DNA of 30,728 bases from positions 1 through 30,728 of the forward strand of contig JABXJU010000026.1 in the NCBI GenBank assembly GCA_013375405.1, read 5' to 3'. The stretch is from Candidatus Helarchaeota archaeon (GTDB taxonomy: Archaea; Asgardarchaeota; Lokiarchaeia; Helarchaeales; HEL-GB-A). The notes below the pieces were generated by a model, which ran no database searches, had not been told where the DNA came from, and saw only the letters and a list, made by a program, of their open reading frames with translations. Below are positions 24,167-30,728 of the stretch, in pieces. The position numbers were made by a program, and so were the translations under genes. The first letter of the stretch is position 1. Every line of letters starts with the position of its first letter.

Positions 24167-25249
24167 ATGAAAATTACTGAAGTTCTTCCATCGTGGTTTG
24201 AGTATCCATTAACCATTAAAATTGGAGCCATGCCCAAGTTTAAAATAACGGGAACAATTCTCAGAATTAAAACCGATGAAGGTACCGAAGGGATTGCAGG
24301 GACTCATTTAGTGAATGCAGATAATGCCCTTGTCGCTCATATAAAAAGATGGCACAAAATACTCCGAAAGCAAGATCCCTTTGATATCGAGAAAATTTGG
24401 CGTGATGTTTATAATACTCAGAATCGTATTCTTTTAGGCATTCCACAAGCGCTTAGTGTAATTGATTGTGCTTTGCATGACCTCAAAGGAAAAGCGGTAG
24501 GAAAACCGGTCTATCAACTGTTGGGAAGTTATCAACATAAGGTAAAGGCTTATGCATCATTTCCTTGGTGGGTTAATCCTGTTCAGTTAAAGGGATATAT
24601 AGCGCCTGCCATGGAACGTGGTTTTAAAGCTGTGAAAGTCAGAATTGGAAAAAATCTTAATTGGGATGAACGTGTTTTAAAGACTGTGCGAGATCTTGGG
24701 GGTGACGATCTTGAGGTTATGGCTGATGTAAATTCCGGGTATTCTATGAGGCAAGCTTTAAAGATTGCTAGAATCGCTGAGCGGTTAGATCTACGTTGGC
24801 TCGAGGAACCTCTACCAAGCGATGATCTGGTTGGTCTCTCCGAACTTAGGAGCAAGGTCGACGTTGATATCGCAGGAGGTGAAAATGACGCCTTTTCTTG
24901 GCGGTTCAGAGAAATTCTAGACCGAAATGCGTACGATATTATTCAACCTGATGTTACACGGTCCGGAGGAATCACTGAAGTCAAAAAGATAGCAGCTATT
25001 GCAGAAGCTTACGGAAAACTCTGTGTGAATCATATATTTGGGGTGGGCCTCATCCAATATGCGAATTTGCAATTAATTGGCGCTATTTCTAATTGTCCCT
25101 ATATGGAATATGGCTATTTCCCAGAAGAATTCTTGTTGACAAAAAAGCCTATCGAACTTGATAATGATGGATATGCAATTTTACCTAAACTCCCTGGACT
25201 CGGCTTTGAAATAGATGAGGAAGCGTTAAAAAAATATGAAAAAAGCTAA
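24167..25249 (+). CDS. mandelate racemase/muconate lactonizing enzyme family (enolase superfamily)
   Basis: A 360-residue enolase-superfamily enzyme that removes the alpha proton of a carboxylate, usually a sugar-acid dehydratase or an epimerase/racemase. The capping domain comes first. The barrel has KVR after strand two (VKVRIG, where many members have KxK), metal ligands in ADVNSG (Asp), LEEPLP (Glu) and GGEND (Glu), then the Asp in QPDVTRSGG and the His in VNHIFG that form a His-Asp dyad as in the mandelate racemase subgroup. The ATG at 24167 has GGGTG upstream at good spacing, so it is preferred over the GTG at 24155. The GH2 gene precedes it; a role in uronate or aldonate catabolism is inferred. 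Confidence 0.9.
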   Translation: MKITEVLPSWFEYPLTIKIGAMPKFKITGTILRIKTDEGTEGIAGTHLVNADNALVAHIKRWHKILRKQDPFDIEKIWRDVYNTQNRILLGIPQALSVIDCALHDLKGKAVGKPVYQLLGSYQHKVKAYASFPWWVNPVQLKGYIAPAMERGFKAVKVRIGKNLNWDERVLKTVRDLGGDDLEVMADVNSGYSMRQALKIARIAERLDLRWLEEPLPSDDLVGLSELRSKVDVDIAGGENDAFSWRFREILDRNAYDIIQPDVTRSGGITEVKKIAAIAEAYGKLCVNHIFGVGLIQYANLQLIGAISNCPYMEYGYFPEEFLLTKKPIELDNDGYAILPKLPGLGFEIDEEALKKYEKS

Positions 25250-25253
25250 GATT

Positions 25254-25904
25254 TCATAATTTCTCCTTTTCTTCAGTTACTCTTCTATCTAGATATTTAA
25301 GACGAAAACGTTCAACTAAGACTGTACCAATAATAAATCCGATTATCGTACATCCTAATAAAATAATGCCCCACATCGGAATTTGGTAGTATATAATGTG
25401 GTTTAACCATAAAATCAGACAACCACATCCTAGCAGAAAATATTCCAATTTAAATATTGGAGTGTTTTTATATTCGTGTTCCCAAAAGATCCCATGTTTT
25501 CCCCGTGTTTTATCACTTAGCATGGTATAAAACTTATTTTTGAATGGATAGAGCCACTTAATTCCATCAGATGTACAAAACGTATCAACAAATAAGTGGA
25601 GATAGAGCGCAGTAACTATTGAAAGGGTAATCGCGTTTGGAATCAAAATTGGTAGGATAATAAGGGGTGAATAAAGAATGGGATAATGAGTTGGATATGA
25701 ATGATGTTTGAATTCGGTCCCATCTATCTTAGATTGATCTCCTTTAATAATACCTGGAAGGAGAAGTAATACATCTAAATCTGGTACAAGTCCAAAAAAA
25801 ATGCCAAGAGCAATACCAAGAAACGTAGGGGCAGTTCCTAAAATAAGACAATAAACATTATACGTAATATATCCAATACAGTAGTGTCCAGGAAAAATTT
25901 GAAT
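25254..25904 (-). CDS. DUF457/YdjM-like integral membrane protein with non-canonical start
   Basis: The reading frame runs about 216 codons leftwards from 25904. It has four or more hydrophobic spans, for example NVYCLILGTAPTFLGIAL, LIILPILIPNAITLSIV, a FLLGCGCLIL span and a WGIILLGCTIIGFIIG span. The polar motifs are PGHY at the start, LVPDLDV, KHHSYPTHY and LHLFVDTF. This His/Asp pattern is that of the DUF457 'membrane-bound metal-dependent hydrolase' group (YdjM-like). There is no ATG, GTG or TTG before the TTG at 25646, which would cut off the first third including PGHY and the HHS motif. An ATT at 25904, preceded by GGAAGTG seven bases away, is my proposed start; a sequence error or decayed 5' end is the alternative. 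Function is unknown. Confidence 0.65.
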   Translation of the reverse strand: MQIFPGHYCIGYITYNVYCLILGTAPTFLGIALGIFFGLVPDLDVLLLLPGIIKGDQSKIDGTEFKHHSYPTHYPILYSPLIILPILIPNAITLSIVTALYLHLFVDTFCTSDGIKWLYPFKNKFYTMLSDKTRGKHGIFWEHEYKNTPIFKLEYFLLGCGCLILWLNHIIYYQIPMWGIILLGCTIIGFIIGTVLVERFRLKYLDRRVTEEKEKL

Positions 25905-26076
25905 ATTATTACACTTCCATTTTTCTCAAATTGCTATAGACTTTTTAATTACCCGAAAATACTAACTTTCATCTAGAAAGAAAAATTTTCCCTTCCTATA
26001 TTTGATTCAAAATCATTTTTAAAGATAGTCGTACTCATTATTTCAAGTATTATTGGTTAAATGAAAGGGATTTCGT

Positions 26077-26799
26077 GTGATTAAACTTCTAGTTTCCCCT
26101 CGGTCTATTTCCGAAGTGTATGAAGTAATAAAGGGAAATTTAATAGATATTATTGATATAAAGCGCCCAGAAGAAGGTAGTTTGGGGGCGAATTTTCCTT
26201 GGCTTATTAAAAAAGTTAGGGAAATCGTTCCGCAACAAATGGAATTAAGCGCAACTCTCGGAGATCTCCCGAATCTACCTGGGACTGCGTCATTGGCAGC
26301 TTACGGTCTTGCTCATTGTGGTGTAAATTATATTAAAGCGGGGATCAAGGGTCCCAAAACCAAAGAAGACGCTATTTTTCTAATGAAACAAATATATCAT
26401 GCAATATATGATTATAACTCTGAAATTAAAATCGTTGCAGCTGGATACGCAGATGCGGAGCGCTTTGGAGGAGTTTCACCCCTATTAATTCCTGAAATTG
26501 CTGCTGAATCTGATTCAGATATCGCAATGCTTGATACCGCTATAAAAGATGGGAAACGATTATTCGATTTTTTATCAAAATCTGAGCTCATCCAATTTGT
26601 GGAAAAATCACATGAATATGGGTTACAGGCTGCCTTAGCCGGTGCTCTTAAAAAAGAAGACCTAATCCCTCTGATCGAAATACATCCTGACATAATAGGT
26701 GTTCGTGGAGCTGTCTGTGAGTATAATGATCGGTTAAATGGAGAAATTCGTAATATAAAAGTGAAAGAATTTACCGAATTTCTGAAAAAAAATCTTTAA
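26077..26799 (+). CDS. mfnB: (5-formylfuran-3-yl)methyl phosphate synthase
   Basis: A 240-residue TIM-barrel enzyme of the MfnB family, which makes the furan precursor of methanofuran from two molecules of glyceraldehyde-3-phosphate. The N-terminal block MIKLLVSPRS and the active-site run IIDIKRPEEGSLGANFPW (25-42) are diagnostic. Candidate active-site lysines are K29, K87 and K156 (DTAIKDGK), in positions close to those of the Methanocaldococcus enzyme. The length is typical. The GTG start follows AAAGGG. Methanofuran is the C1 carrier used with tetrahydromethanopterin, so a C1/Wood-Ljungdahl-type pathway is implied. No other mfn or fwd gene is in the window. It is convergent with the zinc protein gene, with a single base between the stop codons. 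Confidence 0.93.
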   Translation: MIKLLVSPRSISEVYEVIKGNLIDIIDIKRPEEGSLGANFPWLIKKVREIVPQQMELSATLGDLPNLPGTASLAAYGLAHCGVNYIKAGIKGPKTKEDAIFLMKQIYHAIYDYNSEIKIVAAGYADAERFGGVSPLLIPEIAAESDSDIAMLDTAIKDGKRLFDFLSKSELIQFVEKSHEYGLQAALAGALKKEDLIPLIEIHPDIIGVRGAVCEYNDRLNGEIRNIKVKEFTEFLKKNL

Positions 26800-26800
26800 C

Positions 26801-27184
26801 TTAATTAACTTTATTACCGCATTCAGGACACCATTGGGCTCCTTCGATCAACTGCGTCCCACACTCTGCACAAAATCGCCCGTAACTTTGAATAAAAGCA
26901 GAGTCCTCTACAACTTCTAATTCTGTTCCTAGCTGAAGTGCAGAAGCATCTTCAGAAACGTGGTCTCCTAATGCCTTAGATAGCTTTTTAAGATTTTTAG
27001 CTAATTTGATAGGTTTTTGACAAGTAGGACAAAGAACCTTCTTTCGGAATCCTTTCCGGGGTAATTTTTCCCGTTCACAGGTAGAACAATACACTTTTGG
27101 AGGTTTGCATTTATTACAATAAAACACAATTTTTTCAACTGAACTATCTATTTCCCGGGAGCATAAATTACATCTTAATACCAT
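26801..27184 (-). CDS. zinc-knuckle / zinc-ribbon protein
   Basis: A 127-residue protein with six CxxC pairs. Four lie in the N-terminal half (C5/C8, C23/C26, C33/C36, C52/C55) in an order that could form a cross-brace of two zinc sites. Two lie at the C-terminus (C105/C108 in FCAECGTQL and C119/C122 in WCPECGNK) and form a standard zinc ribbon. Between them is a Lys-rich helix LAKNLKKLSKAL and an acidic stretch. No enzyme motif is present. It could bind nucleic acid or act as a protein adaptor; similar Cys-rich small proteins are common in Asgard genomes. The function is not recognised. Confidence 0.7.
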   Translation of the reverse strand: MVLRCNLCSREIDSSVEKIVFYCNKCKPPKVYCSTCEREKLPRKGFRKKVLCPTCQKPIKLAKNLKKLSKALGDHVSEDASALQLGTELEVVEDSAFIQSYGRFCAECGTQLIEGAQWCPECGNKVN

Positions 27185-27329
27185 TTATAATTACCTCTTA
27201 TCAACCCATCATCCGAGATTGTGTGAAGATTAGTGGTTTAATAACAATAATCCATCCTTAAAAGTTTTATTCCACCAAAAACAATTTATTTCCATTTAAT
27301 AAAATTACTACATATATAAATTAGGAGAT

Positions 27330-27875
27330 GTGTTATTTTTGGCGCATTCAACGAGGATAGGAAATATTGAAGAACTATTTAAGTCAAAAGTTTCAGATAT
27401 AGTAGCAAGGCGTTCTTTACCGGATGTGGTTGGATTTTTAGTCAATAAAAGAGGTCCAGAACAAGCAGAGAAAGATCTACGCGATATAGCGAGAATAATT
27501 ACAGAGCGTATGTTAATGGTCTGGAAACCCAAGGGCCGCAAACCATTCAACCTTTTTAAAGAGATGATGAATCTTTTTTTTGGTAATAAAAAGGTTAAGG
27601 GTAGGGTTATAGAGCGAATGAATAAAAGACCTACTAAAATAGTAATCCGAGATTTTAATTGTCCTATATGCCCTGAAAAAACAAAGGAAGACTTAGAAGT
27701 ACCGGAAATTCATTACTGCACCCCTGTTTCGGGTTTTGTAGAAACCATGATAAAGCACTTAATGAATCAGGATATTGTTCCCTATACTAAAGTAACGTGT
27801 AATACTGTTGCGTCTGTTGGATCAGGCGATAAATATTGCGAACATATTATTGATCTCGAGTATGGAGGGTTCTAA
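27330..27875 (+). CDS. uncharacterised CxxC protein, first of a tandem paralogous pair
   Basis: A ~180-residue soluble protein that I cannot name. The N-terminal half is helical (STRIGNIEELFKSKVSDI), and the C-terminal half carries C111-C114 (NCPICPEK), C130 and a final strand pair ending GDKYCEHIIDLEY. Its last ~75 residues align by eye with those of the next gene, three bases downstream: IxR-x2-C-x2-C, an aromatic helix, then a K/T-rich strand with a Cys and a Gly-Asp-x-Tyr turn. This layout is reminiscent of V4R-like or other small-molecule-binding domains. An AGGAG lies too close to the GTG at 27330 and a little far from the TTG at 27339; either could be the start. Confidence 0.6.
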   Translation: MLFLAHSTRIGNIEELFKSKVSDIVARRSLPDVVGFLVNKRGPEQAEKDLRDIARIITERMLMVWKPKGRKPFNLFKEMMNLFFGNKKVKGRVIERMNKRPTKIVIRDFNCPICPEKTKEDLEVPEIHYCTPVSGFVETMIKHLMNQDIVPYTKVTCNTVASVGSGDKYCEHIIDLEYGGF

Positions 27876-27878
27876 ATA

Positions 27879-28505
27879 ATGGTACCAGAAAAATTAGGGA
27901 AATTTCGGAAGGCCCTTGCTAGTTTGGGAAAACGTATCTATTGGAGGTTTATGACCAAAAAAATGAATTTATGGATGCTTTCCAGTATGGCCTATGGTGT
28001 TACAAAAAAATATGAAGAGATTTTTGATGGTGATACAGGTTTAGCAGTAGATACATTCACTGAGCAGTTTGTCAATGGGGCCACCAGCATAATGTATGAA
28101 CTTTTAGGAACTATGAAGATCTTTTTTTCAAAATCTTTAACTGACCTTGCCTTCTTAGGAGAAACTGCCCTCTATGTTATTATGGGACCAGATTGGGAAA
28201 AATTTTTCGAGCATCCTCAATATATTCCGGCAGAAAAAACCGACGACAACATACCACAATTAATAATACGGCAAAAGATGTGTGTTCTTTGCACAGGCTT
28301 AACACCCGGCGTGGAAATTGATCATACGAAATTGAGAGAAAACAGCTACGGTGAGTTGCTAGCAAAAGCGCTTGTAGCATTACTTCAACTGATTCAGGAT
28401 TATGTGGGAAATAAGTATACTCTTGTCGTGAAAGAAACAAAGTGCCTATTACGCGGGGATTCATACAATGAAGGTGTTACATTCTTCTATCCGAAAGAGG
28501 AGTGA
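27879..28505 (+). CDS. uncharacterised CxxC protein, second of a tandem paralogous pair
   Basis: A 208-residue protein with a helical, Met- and Phe-rich N-terminal half (FMTKKMNLWMLSSMAYG, then EQFVNGATSIMYELLG) and a C-terminal domain with C135-C138 (MCVLCTG), C189 and the turn RGDSYNEG. In the first paralogue a Cys follows the Tyr at that turn (YCE); here it is YNE, so one possible metal or ligand residue differs. GGAGG inside the end of the preceding gene is the ribosome site, so translation is probably coupled. The 3' end overlaps the convergent radical SAM gene by 29 bp. A heteromeric pair is likely; function is unknown. Confidence 0.6.
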   Translation: MVPEKLGKFRKALASLGKRIYWRFMTKKMNLWMLSSMAYGVTKKYEEIFDGDTGLAVDTFTEQFVNGATSIMYELLGTMKIFFSKSLTDLAFLGETALYVIMGPDWEKFFEHPQYIPAEKTDDNIPQLIIRQKMCVLCTGLTPGVEIDHTKLRENSYGELLAKALVALLQLIQDYVGNKYTLVVKETKCLLRGDSYNEGVTFFYPKEE

Positions 28506-29772
28506 ACTTCCTTTCAATTTCTCGCCCGCTCTCAAAGTTTCTTTCTAATTGTTCAAATTCAATTGAATTTAACTGCATTAGAAGATGCGAATTGTCATAT
28601 AAATCCCAATTTTCATGCAATATGTGAATACCAAATTTGCTTGGATGTTCATACAAAGCGGTACCCGGATATGGAGTGGCCGCGAAAAAATTTACCCGAT
28701 CTATCCCTGGTTCTAAATCTAATTCATCAAGGAATTTGAGGGTTTTAAAAAAACTTTCTTTCGTCTCTCCAGGCAATCCCACAACAAAATATGCCTGAAT
28801 TGAAATTCCTACCGATTTTGCGGCTTTTATTCCCTTTTTGACCATGTTTAGATCCTGCATCTTATTTACTCGCTGAAGGACTTTTAAGTCACCTGATTCG
28901 ACCCCTACGGCGATAACTTTGCATCCAGCCTTATTTAAAGCCTGCGCTAATTCTAGCGAAATCCTATCTGCACGTAATTCGCAACCCCAACTCAAATCAA
29001 TCTTAGATCTCTCTATTTCTCGGCACAGTTTCAAAGCATATTCTTCATCAATATTCAAGTTATCATATAAATTCACGAATCCAAATCCCAATTGCGATAG
29101 AATTCGCATCTCATAGATGATATCTGGAATATTTCGGAATCTAACTTTCTGAAATATCTTTTGTCTGACGCAAAAAGCACAATTAAAGGGACATCCTCGA
29201 TTGACTATAATCGTTCCAACCTGATAATTTTGCAAATCTAACAAATGTCTTGCCGGTAGGGGCAAATCATCTAAATTGGCAGGAACATAGGAATCGAAGA
29301 AATTAATTTTCCCAGCATCCCTATACGCCAAATTGGGCACCTTTGAATAGTTTAATTCACTTTTTGGACCAAAAAAAGTTCGCATGAAATGTAGAATTGT
29401 CTGGTCGGCCTCACCACATAAAATGAAATCAACATTCTTTTCTTCTCGGAGAATATCTGCGTATTTAAAGGTAGCATGCGGCCCGCCATATAACGTAATA
29501 ATACCCGGCGAAGTCTTTTTTACTTGTTTTAAAATATTTATTGCGTAATTATAAGTATTTGTCAGGCTCGTAATCCCAACTATTTTGGGATCTTCAGATA
29601 AATAGCTATCTAGTTTAGGGGGATTTTTAATTGATAAATCAAGAAAATCCACATCAAATCCTGCGTTTTCTAGGATTGCACATAGAATTAAGATACCATT
29701 TGGGGGTTCTCGATAGAATATTTTGGGTTTAGATACTAATTCCGTTCTCGGATTGATAAATAGAATATCCAT
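28477..29772 (-). CDS. B12-binding-type radical SAM protein
   Basis: A ~431-residue radical SAM enzyme with an N-terminal cobalamin-binding-like Rossmann domain (about 1-140, MDILFINPRTE to LYGGPHATF and CGEAD). The SAM domain starts with the cluster motif RGCPFNCAFC, C197/C201/C204 counted from the upstream GTG, and continues with GVESGD and VGLPGET, as in the BchE/B12-RSAM group. The B12 domain lacks an obvious DxHxxG, as in many relatives. The final ~60 residues (HENWDLYDNSH, then an acidic helix) match the usual C-terminal extension. The ATG at 29772 is preferred; a GTG nine bases earlier (29781) is possible. Typical reactions are methylation, cyclisation or rearrangement at unactivated carbons; the substrate is unknown. 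Confidence 0.9.
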   Translation of the reverse strand: MDILFINPRTELVSKPKIFYREPPNGILILCAILENAGFDVDFLDLSIKNPPKLDSYLSEDPKIVGITSLTNTYNYAINILKQVKKTSPGIITLYGGPHATFKYADILREEKNVDFILCGEADQTILHFMRTFFGPKSELNYSKVPNLAYRDAGKINFFDSYVPANLDDLPLPARHLLDLQNYQVGTIIVNRGCPFNCAFCVRQKIFQKVRFRNIPDIIYEMRILSQLGFGFVNLYDNLNIDEEYALKLCREIERSKIDLSWGCELRADRISLELAQALNKAGCKVIAVGVESGDLKVLQRVNKMQDLNMVKKGIKAAKSVGISIQAYFVVGLPGETKESFFKTLKFLDELDLEPGIDRVNFFAATPYPGTALYEHPSKFGIHILHENWDLYDNSHLLMQLNSIEFEQLERNFESGREIERKFTPLSDRRM

Positions 29773-29891
29773 TTTGCCCACTATTTACATATACAAATAT
29801 CAATAATAATTATAAAGGTTCGAGAATAAAATAAATTAACCAAGCTTCATATTTACCTTACCTACTTTCGGTGAAGAGGGTTAAATAAATA

Positions 29892-30452
29892 ATGGATACC
29901 GAGAAGAAAGAAGATCAATCAGCAGAGGCACAACCCGATATTGAAATAATACGGGAACAGCTTTCAACGCTCTCTACAAAATATATTACGACCTTTAACA
30001 AATTTCCATTAGTTGAATTAGACGGAATCACTGATCTTAAGGAAATCATTGATAAAAATGTTGATTTTGAGATCGAAACTCGAAAATTACAAAAAAAACT
30101 AAATCGATATCTCACTACACTAAATAAAATGCTCGAGGCTGGAATAAATGCAGCTGTCCTTCACCAACATTTCCTAGGTTGTATCGATATTGCACTTCAG
30201 TGTAATGATTACCTCTGTGTTAAAATCTTTTTATCTCAGGCTCATAGCACCTTTTCAGAAATAATTCGCTATATACGGCAATATCTAAACCTTTCAAAAG
30301 ACATTAAAAAATTTGCAAATGAAGTTACCTCCCTATTAGATTTCATTAATCCCTCTATTGGTTTTTCAGAAAAATTTCTGAAATTAGAGGAACTTTTATT
30401 GGATGAAATGGAAAAAACTATAGCAAAATTAGTGAGCTTAATAGAAACCTGA
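29892..30452 (+). CDS. helical uncharacterised protein
   Basis: A 186-residue protein predicted to be almost entirely alpha-helical. The N-terminus is acidic and disordered (MDTEKKEDQSAEAQPD). Helices follow with heptad-like Leu/Ile spacing (TRKLQKKLNRYLTTLNKML) and then hydrophobic helices containing Cys (HFLGCIDIALQCNDYLC). The C-terminus is another charged helix (EKFLKLEELLLDEMEKTIAKL). No catalytic motif, zinc site or membrane span. GAGGG lies about 12 bases upstream of the ATG. Followed by a CooC/ParA-type ATPase gene on the same strand after about 150 bp. Possibly a structural or adaptor protein; I do not recognise a family. Confidence 0.65.
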   Translation: MDTEKKEDQSAEAQPDIEIIREQLSTLSTKYITTFNKFPLVELDGITDLKEIIDKNVDFEIETRKLQKKLNRYLTTLNKMLEAGINAAVLHQHFLGCIDIALQCNDYLCVKIFLSQAHSTFSEIIRYIRQYLNLSKDIKKFANEVTSLLDFINPSIGFSEKFLKLEELLLDEMEKTIAKLVSLIET

Positions 30453-30554
30453 TTTTATCTGGAGTTTAATTCAATTATATTTTTTTCTGTAGAATTTAGA
30501 ATCTAATTAAACAATAAATACCGTTTTCTTTAAATTATTTAATAACATCTATAA

Positions 30555-30728
<174 letters not shown>

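Noticed and set aside
26061..26084. Tiny frame MKGISCD overlapping the start of mfnB, possible leader peptide
   Set aside because: Seven codons with no attenuator-like hairpin or repeated codon; AAAGGG inside it is better explained as the mfnB ribosome site.

Overview
The window looks like a fragment of an Asgard-type archaeal genome. It is AT-rich, with many GTG/TTG starts and short purine-rich ribosome sites. It encodes a stand-alone gelsolin-like domain protein, an archaeal-type two-subunit LeuC/LeuD dehydratase, an OGG1-type 8-oxoguanine glycosylase, a DUF2299 protein, the methanofuran enzyme MfnB, a DUF35 Zn-ribbon/thiolase pair and a two-subunit indolepyruvate:ferredoxin oxidoreductase. 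It also carries a large zinc-finger / tandem winged-helix protein whose middle resembles the small-GTPase-associated domains common in Asgards. No rRNA, tRNA, CRISPR array or transposase is visible, and no gene-free stretch exceeds about 300 bp.

Layout. 1-71: the start of an FAD-dependent oxidoreductase (minus strand). 193-1779: a CHAT-TIR fusion, the best candidate for a defence or cell-death effector. 1896-7442, all minus strand: leuD-leuC (isopropylmalate/homoaconitate-type isomerase), a gelsolin-like protein, a DUF2299 gene followed by an OGG1 glycosylase, and a thiolase followed by its DUF35 partner. 7667-9100, plus strand: an unknown gene and a DHH phosphoesterase. 9230-10243: an FAH-family hydrolase (minus strand).

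10345-17871: a 7.5-kb 'arylacetate' block: PaaI-type thioesterase, IorB with an inserted ferredoxin domain, a convergent IorA, PaaK-type CoA ligase, and a CocE-type hydrolase. It is bounded by two pieces of one nitrilase-family gene. The pieces meet at the same 9-bp word (TTTTCACGA, read on the minus strand) and would join in frame if the block were a circle. This is the most unusual structural signal in the window.

17981-25904: a small unknown protein, a kynurenine-formamidase-like cyclase, the zinc-finger/winged-helix/longin-like protein, a GH2 glycosidase, an enolase-superfamily (MR/MLE) enzyme, and a DUF457-like membrane protein that seems to lack any ATG/GTG/TTG start. 26077-30728: MfnB, a small zinc-knuckle protein, a tandem pair of diverged CxxC paralogues, a B12-binding-type radical SAM protein, a helical protein and the start of a CooC/ParA-type ATPase.

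Metabolically the window suggests an anaerobic heterotroph. It would oxidise aromatic 2-oxo acids to acyl-CoA with ferredoxin (IorAB), interconvert aryl acids and CoA esters (PaaK, PaaI), attack glycosides and sugar acids (GH2, MR/MLE), and hold at least one step of methanofuran synthesis for a C1 pathway. All functions are read from sequence motifs alone; no database search was run.
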